Assembly (NCBI RefSeq): GCF_963677565.1
Contig: NZ_OY781981.1
Span: forward strand, 1,240,001-1,304,000
From: an uncultured Draconibacterium sp.
Lineage (GTDB): Bacteria > Bacteroidota > Bacteroidia > Bacteroidales > Prolixibacteraceae
DNA: 64,000 nucleotides
Direction: 5' to 3'
Shown here in pieces: positions 1-9,385 of the stretch (within the stretch, counting starts at the first letter, position 1; each line of letters opens with the position of its first letter). The notes under the pieces are model-generated. The model did not search any database and was not told the origin of the DNA. It worked only from the letters and a program-made list of their open reading frames with translations. The position numbers were made by a program, and so were the translations under genes.

Positions 1-33
1 TAAAAATAGCCCGATAAAAATAAGAGTTTATTT

Positions 34-41
34 TACTTTTG
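34..41 (+). promoter_or_regulatory. Bacteroidota -7 promoter element
   Basis: TACTTTTG matches the Bacteroidota housekeeping -7 consensus TAnnTTTG exactly and would place transcription start near position 47, about 40 bases before the GH27 start codon. No convincing TTTG -33 box is visible at the usual distance, so only half of the promoter is supported. Confidence 0.45.
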
Positions 42-84
42 TTAATGTACTGGCATTTGCATTGTCAATAAATTCAATAAAAAT

Positions 85-1452
85 ATGAAGAACTTAAAAC
101 TATTATCTGTTGTAATTTTATTTACACTTTTTGCGTGCACCAATCAAAAACAAGTAGAGCCGTTTGCCAAAGGCGAGTTTAAAACCTGGGCCGAAACGCC
201 ACCTATGGGCTGGAACAGTTGGGACTGCTACGGGCCTACCGTTGAGGAACACGAGGTGAAAGCCAATGCCGATTATATGGCCGAAAATCTTAAGGAACAT
301 GGTTGGGAGTACATCGTAGTGGATATTCGTTGGTTCGTTGAGAACGACAAAGCCGGTGGTTACAACCAAACCGATCCGCGTTACGTAATCGACGAATACG
401 GCCGTTACCAACCTGCCGTAAACCGTTTCCCGTCGGCTGCCGATGGACAGGGATTTAAAGAACTGGCCGACTATGTGCACGGCAAAGGATTAAAATTTGG
501 TATCCATATTATGCGCGGTATTCCAAAAGTGGCGGTTGAAAACAAATTGCCGATTCTGGGAACCGAGGGAATCACTGCCGATCAGATTTACTCCACCGAA
601 TTGCAGTGCCCCTGGTTGCGCGATAATTACACCATTGTTGCCGATAAACCCGGTGCGCAGGAATATTACAACTCGATTATGAATATGTATGCCGGATGGG
701 GAGTTGATTTTATCAAGATCGACGACTTGTCGCGTCCCTACCACCAGGCAGAAATTGAACTGATCCGAAACGCCATCGACAATTGTGGCCGCCCGATCGT
801 TTTAAGTACATCGCCTGGTGCAACTCCAATTACGGCTGCCGACCACGTAAAAGAACATGCCAATATGTGGCGCATGGTTGACGATGTTTGGGATACCTGG
901 CATCATTTTGCCAACCTGATAAAAGTAGCCGAACAATGGTATCCGCACATTGCGCCCGGCACCTGGCCCGATTGCGATATGATTCCGTTGGGACGTATTT
1001 CAATTCGTGGCGAACGTGGAGAAGAGCGCATGACACGTCTTACACCAAATGAGCAATATTCGTTAATGACGCTGTTTACCATTTTTAAATCGCCACTAAT
1101 GTTTGGCGGCGACCTGCCGAGTAACGACGATTTTACCCTGTCGTTGTTAACCAACGAAGAAGTGCTGAAAATGCATCGCGAAAGCACCGGTGTTAAGCAA
1201 CTTTTTCAGGATGAAACGAAAGTGGCAATTACGTCAAAAAATCCGGATACAGGAGATGTTTACCTCGCACTGTTCAATATTTCTGATGGCGAAGAACCGT
1301 TAAATGTAGGAGTTGAACTTTCAGAGTTGGGTATCGATGCTGAATGTTCGGCAATTAACATGTGGACGGGAGAAGACCTTGGAAAATTCTCCGGATCCAT
1401 TGAAAAAAGTCTTTCGGCGCACGAGAGTATCTTGTTAAAACTACAACAGTAA
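85..1452 (+). CDS. GH27 lipoprotein glycosidase, candidate beta-L-arabinopyranosidase
   Basis: This is a 455-residue secreted glycosidase with a lipoprotein signal (lipobox LFAC, Cys18). The GH27 barrel begins with PPMGWNSWDCYG (residues 39-50). The nucleophile is probably Asp213 in FIKIDD and the acid/base one of Asp266/Asp267 in MVDDVW. In ordinary GH27 alpha-galactosidases the beta-2 strand ends in two adjacent aspartates that bind galactose O4 and O6. Here that site reads VVDIRW, so the second Asp is Ile81. From memory of the Geobacillus enzyme Abp, an Ile at this site accompanies beta-L-arabinopyranosidase activity, because arabinopyranose lacks the C6 hydroxymethyl. I therefore infer removal of terminal beta-L-Arap; alpha-galactosidase remains possible. 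The gene is first in a tight group with three arabinofuranosidase-type genes, and only 6 bases separate it from the next start. Confidence 0.85.
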   Translation: MKNLKLLSVVILFTLFACTNQKQVEPFAKGEFKTWAETPPMGWNSWDCYGPTVEEHEVKANADYMAENLKEHGWEYIVVDIRWFVENDKAGGYNQTDPRYVIDEYGRYQPAVNRFPSAADGQGFKELADYVHGKGLKFGIHIMRGIPKVAVENKLPILGTEGITADQIYSTELQCPWLRDNYTIVADKPGAQEYYNSIMNMYAGWGVDFIKIDDLSRPYHQAEIELIRNAIDNCGRPIVLSTSPGATPITAADHVKEHANMWRMVDDVWDTWHHFANLIKVAEQWYPHIAPGTWPDCDMIPLGRISIRGERGEERMTRLTPNEQYSLMTLFTIFKSPLMFGGDLPSNDDFTLSLLTNEEVLKMHRESTGVKQLFQDETKVAITSKNPDTGDVYLALFNISDGEEPLNVGVELSELGIDAECSAINMWTGEDLGKFSGSIEKSLSAHESILLKLQQ

Positions 1453-1458
1453 TTTATT

Positions 1459-3843
1459 ATGAGAATGAAGTATTTTAGCTTATTCATATTCTTATTTTTT
1501 GGCCTGAACGGGTGTGTTAAAACAGTAGATAATTCGCCGGCGCAGTATTTTAACCTTAGCGATGTAAAACTGCTAGATAGCGAATTTAAAAACGCACAAC
1601 TGCAGGACATTGCTTACCTTCTGGCGCTTGATCCCGATCGTTTGCTAGCTCCGTTTTTGCGCGAAGCCGGCTTGGAACCAAAAGCTGAAAGTTATCCGAA
1701 CTGGGAGAACACAGGCCTCGACGGGCACATTGGCGGACACTACCTTACGGCGTTGTCGTTGATGTACGCTTCAACCGGTAATACGGAAATGAAGGAAAGA
1801 CTCGACTACATAATTTCCGAACTGAAACGTTGTCAGGATGCCAACGGAAATGGTTACATAGGCGGCGTTCCCGGTGGACAATCCGCTTGGGATGAGATTA
1901 AAAACGGCGATATCCGTGCAGGAGGTTTCAGCCTGAATGGTAAATGGGTGCCGCTGTATAACATTCATAAAACTTACGCCGGCTTGCGCGATGCGTGGTT
2001 GTATGCCCACAACGAAACGGCCAAAAAAATGCTAATCGATATGACCGACTGGATGCTGGATTTGGTATCGGGGTTAAGTGATGAGCAGATTCAGGACATG
2101 CTGAGAAGTGAGCACGGTGGATTGAATGAAACTTTTGCCGATGTAGCCGAAATTACCGGTAACGAGAAATACCTCGGGCTGGCTAAACGGTTTTCGCATA
2201 TCGAAATTCTTGATCCATTAATCGATCATCGCGACGAGTTGAACGGGAAACATGCCAACACGCAAATTCCAAAAGTTATCGGTTACCAGCGCATTGCCGA
2301 ACTGGGTGGCGATTCGGCCTGGTCGGATGCAGCCCTGTATTTTTGGGATGAAGTGGTAAATGGCCGCAGCGTGGCGATTGGGGGAAACAGCGTTCGCGAG
2401 CACTTTCACCCAAAACACGATTTCTCGGAAATGATTTCATCGGTTGAAGGGCCTGAAACCTGCAACTCGTACAATATGCTGAAACTAACCAAAATGCTGT
2501 ACCCTACTTTTGGCAACAACAGCAAATTTATCGACTATTACGAGAAAACTCTTTACAACCATATTTTAGCCTCGCTTAACCCTGACAACGGCGGCCTGGT
2601 TTATTTTACGCCTATGCGCCCCAACCATTACCGCGTGTATTCGCAACCCGAAACCAGTTTTTGGTGTTGTGTGGGGTCGGGTATCGAAAACCCGGGAAAA
2701 TATGGCGAAATGATTTATGCGCACACCGATAAGTCGCTTTATGTAAACCTGTTCATTCCGTCGGTACTGAACTGGGAAGCAAAAAACACAGCGGTTGTTT
2801 TGGAAACCCAGTTCCCTGATGAGGACAAGGTTTTTCTAACCATTAATCCGGGCGAAAAAACGAAATTTGAATTGCACCTGCGTTACCCGGCGTGGGTGGA
2901 AGAAGGTGTGCTAAAGGTAATGGTGAATGGAAACAAAGCCAACTATCAGCTGTCGGAAAATGGTTACGCCGTTGTTAACCGCGAATGGGAAAAAGGCGAT
3001 AAAGTAGAGTTGGTTTTACCCATGAAAATTACGACGGAACAATTGGAAGACGGCAGTAATAATTATGCGTTCAATTACGGACCGATAGTGTTGGCCGCAA
3101 AAACCGGCACCGAAGATTTGAAGGGATTGTATGCCGATGCAAGCCGGATGGGGCACGTGGCACATGGTAAAATGATTCCGCTGAAAGATAGGCCCGTAAT
3201 TGTGGCACCGGCCGATAATTTGCCGTTGATGTTAGAAAAAGAAGACAGCGATAAGCTGGCATTCAAACTAAGCGGTTTATATCCTGAAAAATATGATAAT
3301 GGACTGGAACTGCTGCCGTTCTACCGGATACACGAGTCGCGTTATAACATCTACTGGTCGCAGGCAACGGATGATCAATTGAACGATATGATTCGCCAGG
3401 TTGAGGAAGAAGAAAAAGCCCGGATTGCCTTAGATGCCATTACTGTTGACAAAGTTGAATCAGGCGAGCAGCAGCCCGAATCGGATCACTTCGTGAAATT
3501 TGAACGATCAAGAACCGGTTACGCTAATGATTACCATTACCGCGAAACAAGCGACTTCTTTAGCTACAACCTGAAAAATCAGGATAAGAAAGGTCGTTTT
3601 TTACACCTTAGATATTTTGATTCAGCTTATCCGCGTTCGGCCGAAATTCTGGTGAACAACAAACCTGCAGGTACCATAAATCTGAATAACGGGGATGAAG
3701 ATGCGATTCTGGAAAAAATAATAGCGATACCCGATCGCGAAGTTGCTAAACAAGAACTGGTAGTTAAGGTGCAGGCTTCCGACAAGAATGCCAGTATGCA
3801 GCTAATCGAAGTGCGGTTGCTCACGAAAAACGAAATTCAATAA
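1459..3843 (+). CDS. GH146/GH127-type (DUF1680) beta-L-arabinofuranosidase lipoprotein
   Basis: This 794-residue protein has a lipoprotein signal (FFGLNGC, Cys19) and a DUF1680 (alpha/alpha)6 barrel over roughly residues 30-540, followed by beta-rich C-terminal domains. The family's zinc and thiolate site is visible: Glu333-x-Cys335 in GPETCNSY and the Cys403-Cys404 pair in FWCCVGSG. In GH127 enzymes these ligate zinc and supply a cysteine nucleophile. LDGHIGGHYLTAL near the N-terminus and the overall size match the Bacteroides GH146 type better than classic GH127 proteins of about 650 residues. The expected reaction is exo-release of beta-linked L-arabinofuranose. A GH51 gene follows 27 bases downstream, a neighbour pair also known in Bacteroides arabinan loci. 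The GH146 assignment comes from motif recall. Confidence 0.85.
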   Translation: MRMKYFSLFIFLFFGLNGCVKTVDNSPAQYFNLSDVKLLDSEFKNAQLQDIAYLLALDPDRLLAPFLREAGLEPKAESYPNWENTGLDGHIGGHYLTALSLMYASTGNTEMKERLDYIISELKRCQDANGNGYIGGVPGGQSAWDEIKNGDIRAGGFSLNGKWVPLYNIHKTYAGLRDAWLYAHNETAKKMLIDMTDWMLDLVSGLSDEQIQDMLRSEHGGLNETFADVAEITGNEKYLGLAKRFSHIEILDPLIDHRDELNGKHANTQIPKVIGYQRIAELGGDSAWSDAALYFWDEVVNGRSVAIGGNSVREHFHPKHDFSEMISSVEGPETCNSYNMLKLTKMLYPTFGNNSKFIDYYEKTLYNHILASLNPDNGGLVYFTPMRPNHYRVYSQPETSFWCCVGSGIENPGKYGEMIYAHTDKSLYVNLFIPSVLNWEAKNTAVVLETQFPDEDKVFLTINPGEKTKFELHLRYPAWVEEGVLKVMVNGNKANYQLSENGYAVVNREWEKGDKVELVLPMKITTEQLEDGSNNYAFNYGPIVLAAKTGTEDLKGLYADASRMGHVAHGKMIPLKDRPVIVAPADNLPLMLEKEDSDKLAFKLSGLYPEKYDNGLELLPFYRIHESRYNIYWSQATDDQLNDMIRQVEEEEKARIALDAITVDKVESGEQQPESDHFVKFERSRTGYANDYHYRETSDFFSYNLKNQDKKGRFLHLRYFDSAYPRSAEILVNNKPAGTINLNNGDEDAILEKIIAIPDREVAKQELVVKVQASDKNASMQLIEVRLLTKNEIQ

Positions 3844-3870
3844 TTATCAGCTTATTGAAAAATATTAATT

Positions 3871-6459
3871 ATGAAGATCAACATTATAACCTTTTTTTTG
3901 CTGTTTCTGGCAAACGTTTCGTTACGCGCTAACGAGCCCGATTCAGCCTATGTATTTTCGTACACCTGCGGAAAAAACAACAACACTGCCGGCCTGAATT
4001 TTGCCTGGAGTGTGGACCGCGAAAACTGGCATGCCATCGGACCGGAATTCCGGTTTCTGGCAAGCGATTTTGGAACCTGGGGTGGGCAAAAGAAAATGTT
4101 CGATCCGTTTTTATTTCAGGATAACGATGGTTTGTGGCATTGCCTGTGGACACTGAACGTCGACGTACAACAGTTTGCGCACGCTGCTTCAACCGACTTG
4201 TATAATTGGAAACGCCAGTCGTACCCCGAAGTGGTTGAAGCCGGAAATGTAGCCAACATTGAAGTTGCTTTTGATGAGCAAAATAAGGTCTATACCATCA
4301 CCTGGATTAACGAAATCAACGGCACTGAGAAGATCTTTAAAACCAATACAAACGATTTTAAAACCTATTCGGAGCCGGAAGTAGCCAGCGAAGCCGATCG
4401 GTTGAATTTGCGCGAAACCGTTCGTATCGATGGAGAAGAGCAAACCGGAATGATCAACAAATTGTCGTGGAAAGAAATTGATGCCCTGATAAAATGGAAT
4501 GAATGGAGCCGTTTTCACGAGCAGCAAAGGGCAGACAATACATCGTTGGATGCGGAGCGGTTTAAGGATCTGAAAACTGTGGAAGCAGAAATCACGGTTC
4601 TTCCTGGAAAAAGCAAAGCCATCAGCGATATGCTAATCGGGATATTTTTCGAAGACATTAACTACGCTGCCGATGGCGGTTTGTATGCTGAGTTGGTTCA
4701 GAACCGTGGATTTGAATACCAACTTTCTGACAGAAAAGGAAGCGACCCAACGTGGAACGCTAAAAAAGTCTGGAGTTTATCTGGTGAAGGAGCAAGTTTT
4801 TCCATTGATTCGGTTTCGCCAATTCATACCAACAACAAACATTTTGCAGTGCTCGATATTGAAAAGTCCGGAGCTGCATTGGTAAATGATGGCTTTAACG
4901 GAATTTCGATTAAGCAAGGTGAGAAATACAACTTTTCCGTTTTTGCAAAAGTGTTGGATGAAGCAAAAAATAACTTACGTGTGGCGCTGGTTGATGAGAA
5001 CGGTGAAGTGTTGACAGAGGTGAAAACAAAATCTTTTACCGGCGATTGGAAAAAGCTGGAAGCACAATTAACAGCAACAAAGACCACTGCAAAAGCAAAA
5101 TTACAGGTCATTCCTCAAGATGCCGGGAAAGTGGCTTTAGACATGATTTCTCTCTTCCCCGAAAACACTTTTAAAAATCGTAAAAACGGTTTGCGTGCCG
5201 ATTTAGCACAAACAATTGCTGATATGAAACCGCGTTTTGTGCGTTTCCCCGGAGGTTGTGTGGCGCATGGCGACGGACTGGAAAATATCTATCACTGGAA
5301 TAATACTGTAGGGCCGCTTGAAGCGCGTGTTCCACAGCGAAACATCTGGAACTACCATCAATCTGCCGGGCTGGGTTATTTCGAGTATTTCCAGTTTTGC
5401 GAGGATATTGATGCTGAACCGGTTCCTGTGTTAGCGGCGGGTGTTCCTTGTCAGAATTCGTCGTGTGGCGGACATGGTCAACAAGGCGGAATTCCGATGT
5501 GCGACATGGGTGATTACATTCAGGAAATGCTCGATTTGATTGAATGGGCAAATGGCGATAAAACCACTGAATGGGGAAAAGTACGTGCTGAGGCCGGACA
5601 CCCGGAGCCGTTCAATCTGAAGTACATTGGCATTGGAAATGAAGACCTGATCACCGATGTTTTTGAGGAGCGTTTTACCATGATTTACGATGCCGTCCGC
5701 GTAAAATATCCTGAGATTACAGTGATCGGAACAGTTGGCCCGTTTTACACCGGTACCGACTATGTTGAAGGTTGGGAACTGGCTACAAAACTCGAAGTTC
5801 CGATGGTAGACGAGCACTACTATCAGCCGCCGGGTTGGTTTATCCACAATCAGGATTATTACGATCGTTACGACAGGAGCAAATCAAAAGTTTACCTCGG
5901 AGAGTATGCGGCGCATTTACCGGGGCGACCTAACAATATTGAAACGGCGCTTTCAGAAGCCCTGTATTTAACCGCTGTTGAACGAAATGCTGATGTGGTT
6001 ACTATGACCTCATACGCGCCGCTGCTGGCAAAAGAAGGTTTTACTCAGTGGAATCCTGACCTGATCTATTTCAACAACGAGGAAGTACATCCGACCGTGG
6101 GATACTATGTGCAGAAACTCTATGGAAACAACGCCGGCGATTCATACATTCCTTCCGAAATCAAGCTTTCGGACAACAGCGAAGCCGTTAAAAAACGTGT
6201 GGCCATTTCGGTAGTGAAAGACAGTAAAACCAACGACCTTGTTGTAAAACTGGTGAACCTGCTTCCTGCAGAAGTTGATGCGGACATCGATTTTTCCGGA
6301 TTTGAAATTTCCGGTTCAGAAGCCGTTTTATCAGTATTAAAAGGCAAACCGGATTCCAAAACAGCAAAACCGGTTGAGAGCAAAATAAGCGTTTCGGAAA
6401 ATTTTGATTACACACTTCCGGCTTATTCTTTCTCAGTAATACGAATTAAACATCAATAA
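3871..6459 (+). CDS. GH51 alpha-L-arabinofuranosidase with GH43-like N-terminal extension
   Basis: The protein has 862 residues and an N-terminal signal peptide. Residues ~25-230 resemble the start of a GH43 beta-propeller (KMFDPFLFQDNDGLWHCLW) but are too short for a complete one, so this part is likely a binding or accessory module. The GH51 part starts near residue 240 (ISDMLIGIFFEDINYAADGG). A CBM4-like beta-sandwich appears inserted at ~310-425, and the catalytic barrel resumes with PRFVRFPGGC. The acid/base is Glu591 in IGIGNED and the nucleophile Glu678 in YLGEYA. The expected role is removal of alpha-L-arabinofuranosyl side chains from arabinan or arabinogalactan in the periplasm. The gene ends only 9 bases before the following GH127 gene, consistent with one operon. 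Confidence 0.88.
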   Translation: MKINIITFFLLFLANVSLRANEPDSAYVFSYTCGKNNNTAGLNFAWSVDRENWHAIGPEFRFLASDFGTWGGQKKMFDPFLFQDNDGLWHCLWTLNVDVQQFAHAASTDLYNWKRQSYPEVVEAGNVANIEVAFDEQNKVYTITWINEINGTEKIFKTNTNDFKTYSEPEVASEADRLNLRETVRIDGEEQTGMINKLSWKEIDALIKWNEWSRFHEQQRADNTSLDAERFKDLKTVEAEITVLPGKSKAISDMLIGIFFEDINYAADGGLYAELVQNRGFEYQLSDRKGSDPTWNAKKVWSLSGEGASFSIDSVSPIHTNNKHFAVLDIEKSGAALVNDGFNGISIKQGEKYNFSVFAKVLDEAKNNLRVALVDENGEVLTEVKTKSFTGDWKKLEAQLTATKTTAKAKLQVIPQDAGKVALDMISLFPENTFKNRKNGLRADLAQTIADMKPRFVRFPGGCVAHGDGLENIYHWNNTVGPLEARVPQRNIWNYHQSAGLGYFEYFQFCEDIDAEPVPVLAAGVPCQNSSCGGHGQQGGIPMCDMGDYIQEMLDLIEWANGDKTTEWGKVRAEAGHPEPFNLKYIGIGNEDLITDVFEERFTMIYDAVRVKYPEITVIGTVGPFYTGTDYVEGWELATKLEVPMVDEHYYQPPGWFIHNQDYYDRYDRSKSKVYLGEYAAHLPGRPNNIETALSEALYLTAVERNADVVTMTSYAPLLAKEGFTQWNPDLIYFNNEEVHPTVGYYVQKLYGNNAGDSYIPSEIKLSDNSEAVKKRVAISVVKDSKTNDLVVKLVNLLPAEVDADIDFSGFEISGSEAVLSVLKGKPDSKTAKPVESKISVSENFDYTLPAYSFSVIRIKHQ

Positions 6460-6468
6460 TAAAAAACA

Positions 6469-8430
6469 ATGAGACTAACTTTTTCTACGGCTATTTCAGC
6501 CTTAATCTTTTTTGTGAGTTGTTCAACTCAGCCAAAAGAAACAAAACCTGAGCATGCCGAATATCCCATAAACGGGGTGTCGTTTAGCGATGTTCAGGTG
6601 AACGATATTTTTTGGTTGCCAAAGATTGAAACCAATCGAAAAGCAACTATTCCAGCGTCTTTTCAGAAATGTGAAGAGACCGGTCGCCTCGAGAATTTTC
6701 TGATTGCCGGTGGCAAAATGGAAGGTACTGTGCGTGGAGACATGCCCTTCGACGATACCGATGTGTATAAAATTATTGAAGGAGCGGCCTATTCAATGAC
6801 CACGATTCCCGATCCTAAATTGGATGCCTACGTTGATTCCTTGATCGGGATTATCGGCATCGGTCAGGCGGAGGATGGTTACCTGACTACCTGGAAAATT
6901 ATCGACCCGACACATTCGCCGGCAGAATGGTGTCCTCCGGGAGAGCGCTGGGAAGGACTAGCCTGGAGTCATGAACTTTACAATGCCGGCCACATGTACG
7001 AAGCTGCTGCAGCTCACTACCTCGCTACCGGGAAAAAGAATTTCCTGGATATTGCCACAAAAAATGCTGATTTGCTGGTTTCTGTTTTCGGAGCCGATAA
7101 AAATCCGCAGGTGCCGGGTCACCAAATTGTTGAAACCGGCCTGATCAAATTGTACCAGATCACCGATAAAAAGGAATACCTCGATTTGGCGAAACATTTC
7201 CTGGATTTCAGGGGAGACAGCACCAAACGCGAACTTTGGGGACCTTATAACCAGGATCATGTACCGGTTGTTGAGCAGGACGAAGCAGTTGGGCACGCGG
7301 TTCGTGCAGCATATATGTATGCGGGAATGACTGATATTGCCGCCCTTTATAAAGATGCAGCTTACTCAAAAGCTGTTGATCAATTGTGGGACAATGTGGT
7401 GAATAAAAAGATCTATATCACCGGAGGAATTGGCTCGAAACACGAAGGTGAAGCTTTTGGCGAAAACTACGAGCTGCCAAACCTTACAGCGTACAACGAA
7501 ACTTGTGCTGCCATTGCCAATGTGTACTGGAATTACCGCATGTTTTTGCTGCATGGCGATTCAAAATATATCGATGTGCTCGAGCGTAGTTTGTACAACG
7601 GTGTAATATCGGGAGTGGCGCTCGACGGTACTAATTTCTTCTATCCAAACCCGCTTTCGTGCGATATGCACTATCATTTTAACAGCGGTGGAAGTCTTAC
7701 CCGCGAGCCTTGGTTCGATTGTTCCTGCTGTCCTTCAAATATGTGTCGTTTTATGCCGTCGGTACCGGGATATATTTATGCACAAAAAGATAATGATATC
7801 TACGTGAATCTGTTTGTTCAGAGCAGCACTTCAGTAAAAATGGCCGATTCGGAAGTAAAAATTGATCAGGAAACAAAATATCCGTGGGATGGCAAGGTGA
7901 AGATCTCGGTTTCGCCTGAAACAGCATCACAGTTTGCTGTGCGTGTTCGTATTCCGGGATGGGCACAAAATCAACCACTGCCGGGCGATTTGTACAGTTA
8001 CGAAAATGCTCCATCCGCAAAACCTGAAATTTTAGTGAACGGCGAAAGCGTAAGCTACGAAACTGAACAAGGTTATGCCGTGTTAGATCGCGAATGGAAA
8101 AGCGGGGACGAGGTGGAATTGAGTTTGCCAATGCAGGTGCGCACGGTAAAAGCCAGCGAACTTGTTGAAGACGACAGAGGAAAAGTAGCCATTGAAAGAG
8201 GCCCGATTGTGTATTGTGTGGAAGAAAAGGATAATCCTGAAATTGGATCGATCCAGGTATCGGAAGGAACACAGTTTGAAACCAATTATGACGCTGATTT
8301 GCTGGCTGGTGTTGAAGTTATAAAAGCATCAGGTAAGACAAAGGCAGAAACATTTACCGCAATTCCGTATTATGTTTGGAATAACCGCGGTGCAAACAAA
8401 ATGGATGTTTGGCTGTCGAAGGCTGATTAG
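6469..8430 (+). CDS. GH127 beta-L-arabinofuranosidase lipoprotein
   Basis: This 653-residue DUF1680 protein has a lipobox ending at Cys18 (FFVSCSTQ). It matches classic GH127 (HypBA1-like) enzymes in length and motifs. The zinc/nucleophile set is Glu344-x-Cys346 in YNETCAA and Cys420-Cys421 in CSCCPSNMCR, with an additional Cys418 just before. The likely reaction is exo-hydrolysis of beta-L-arabinofuranosides, complementing the upstream GH146-type enzyme, which has the same chemistry but a larger architecture. It is the last gene of the upstream block. A GC-rich palindrome and a strong terminator hairpin lie just downstream. Two DUF1680 enzymes in one operon suggest different linkages or oligomer lengths. 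Confidence 0.88.
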   Translation: MRLTFSTAISALIFFVSCSTQPKETKPEHAEYPINGVSFSDVQVNDIFWLPKIETNRKATIPASFQKCEETGRLENFLIAGGKMEGTVRGDMPFDDTDVYKIIEGAAYSMTTIPDPKLDAYVDSLIGIIGIGQAEDGYLTTWKIIDPTHSPAEWCPPGERWEGLAWSHELYNAGHMYEAAAAHYLATGKKNFLDIATKNADLLVSVFGADKNPQVPGHQIVETGLIKLYQITDKKEYLDLAKHFLDFRGDSTKRELWGPYNQDHVPVVEQDEAVGHAVRAAYMYAGMTDIAALYKDAAYSKAVDQLWDNVVNKKIYITGGIGSKHEGEAFGENYELPNLTAYNETCAAIANVYWNYRMFLLHGDSKYIDVLERSLYNGVISGVALDGTNFFYPNPLSCDMHYHFNSGGSLTREPWFDCSCCPSNMCRFMPSVPGYIYAQKDNDIYVNLFVQSSTSVKMADSEVKIDQETKYPWDGKVKISVSPETASQFAVRVRIPGWAQNQPLPGDLYSYENAPSAKPEILVNGESVSYETEQGYAVLDREWKSGDEVELSLPMQVRTVKASELVEDDRGKVAIERGPIVYCVEEKDNPEIGSIQVSEGTQFETNYDADLLAGVEVIKASGKTKAETFTAIPYYVWNNRGANKMDVWLSKAD

Positions 8431-8467
8431 GAAATATTCTAAATTATTCATGAGGATGAATGTCTTA

Positions 8468-8527
8468 GACCCCACCTAACCTCCCCGAAGGGGAGGAATT
8501 GTCCCCCTTCGGGGGATATAGGGGGTC
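8468..8527. repeat. GC-rich compound palindromic repeat (REP-like)
   Basis: A 60-bp element begins GACCCC and ends GGGGGTC, so its ends are inverted. It contains two tight internal hairpins, CTCCCC-GAAG-GGGAG and CCCCC-TTCG-GGGG. It sits between the GH127 stop and a terminator and encodes nothing. The design, an outer stem enclosing two hairpins in a far more GC-rich sequence than its surroundings, is typical of dispersed Bacteroidota REP/REPIN-type repeats. Only this copy is seen in the window. Confidence 0.6.
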
Positions 8528-8557
8528 AGTTACTTTAGTAAGAAATGGAATGTCATG

Positions 8558-8592
8558 AAAAGCCCGTTAACATCAAGATAACGGGCTTTTTT
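8558..8592 (+). terminator. Rho-independent terminator
   Basis: The arms AAAAGCCCGTTA and TAACGGGCTTTT pair perfectly over 12 bp around a 9-base loop and run into a T tract. The A-run on the other side means it could act in both directions. It closes the upstream GH27-GH146-GH51-GH127 block and separates it from the DoxX gene. Confidence 0.85.
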
Positions 8593-8652
8593 GTTTGTGA
8601 TGCCAACAATTTTTATCTTTAGTTGTTTGGTGTAAAACAAAAATTAGAAGCT

Positions 8653-9063
8653 ATGAAGAAGTTATTTCAAACAAGATTAAACGATACAAGTGTTCACTTT
8701 TCGCTGTTGCTGCTGCGTTTGGCAACAGGAGGTTTTATGCTCACCCACGGATTTCCAAAATTACAGCGCCTGTTAGCCGGCGAAATGCAATTTGGCGATC
8801 CACTTGGCTTGGGACCTGAAATTTCATTGGTGCTGGCTGTTTTTGCCGAGGTTGTATGTTCTATTCTTATCGTACTTGGTTTGGGAACACGCCTGGCCGT
8901 AATTCCATCAATTGTAACCATGGCCGTAGCAGCTTTTATTGCACATGGCGCCGATCCGTTTGGCCGCAAAGAGTTGGCTTTACTGTACCTGGTAGGTTAT
9001 ATCGTTCTACTGTTGTCGGGTAGTGGAAAATTTTCGGTTGATCGTTTAATCAGCCGAAAGTAA
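8653..9063 (+). CDS. DoxX-family membrane protein
   Basis: This 136-residue integral membrane protein has four hydrophobic segments and the DoxX-family opening LLLLRLATGGFMLTHGFPKL. The ATG at 8653 is preferred; a TTG 30 bases upstream would add a non-conserved hydrophilic start and lies close to the terminator. DoxX/SURF4-like proteins are small inner-membrane proteins linked in some bacteria to thiosulfate oxidation or redox stress, but most, including this one, have no assigned reaction. The gene stands alone between the upstream glycosidase block and the sigma-factor gene, behind its own terminator, so it is probably a passenger and not part of glycan use. Confidence 0.75.
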   Translation: MKKLFQTRLNDTSVHFSLLLLRLATGGFMLTHGFPKLQRLLAGEMQFGDPLGLGPEISLVLAVFAEVVCSILIVLGLGTRLAVIPSIVTMAVAAFIAHGADPFGRKELALLYLVGYIVLLLSGSGKFSVDRLISRK

Positions 9064-9210
9064 AATCCATTTTCGATTTTATTATCCGGCTATTTCGTAC
9101 GTTAAAGCGTGGGATAGACACTTAGTTTATTTCTATTGCTTTCTCTTTATTTAATCTGTTTGTGGACTTATAAAGTTTGTAATTCACTTGTCTGTGTTTT
9201 TTTTGTTAAA

Positions 9211-9231
9211 TATTTGACATTTAGTCAAATA
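9211..9231. promoter_or_regulatory. Palindrome upstream of the ECF sigma gene (possible operator)
   Basis: TATTTGAC (9211-9218) and GTCAAATA (9224-9231) form a perfect 8-bp inverted repeat around ATTTA. The same octamer TATTTGAC recurs at 9330-9337, and GAGCATAA (9232-9239) has its reverse complement at 9341-9348, just before the sigma-factor start. This lies in a 322-bp gene-free stretch (9064-9385) in which I see no credible reading frame. Binding by a regulator is inferred from the symmetry only. Confidence 0.35.
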
Positions 9232-9385
9232 GAGCATAACACAAAAAGTGTTGACTTCGATTCCCGTGGAACTCGCTCGACTATCAGTGATTTAATATTC
9301 ATTTACTTCAGGATGAGTATGATTGAAAATATTTGACTTATTATGCTCGTTTCACAAGTTTATATTTATTTTGCTGAAAGAACTT

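Noticed and set aside
9136..9336. A 66-codon open frame before the sigma-factor gene.
   Set aside because: Low-complexity hydrophobic product with no recognisable domain, overlapping the palindromic sites and the regulatory region.
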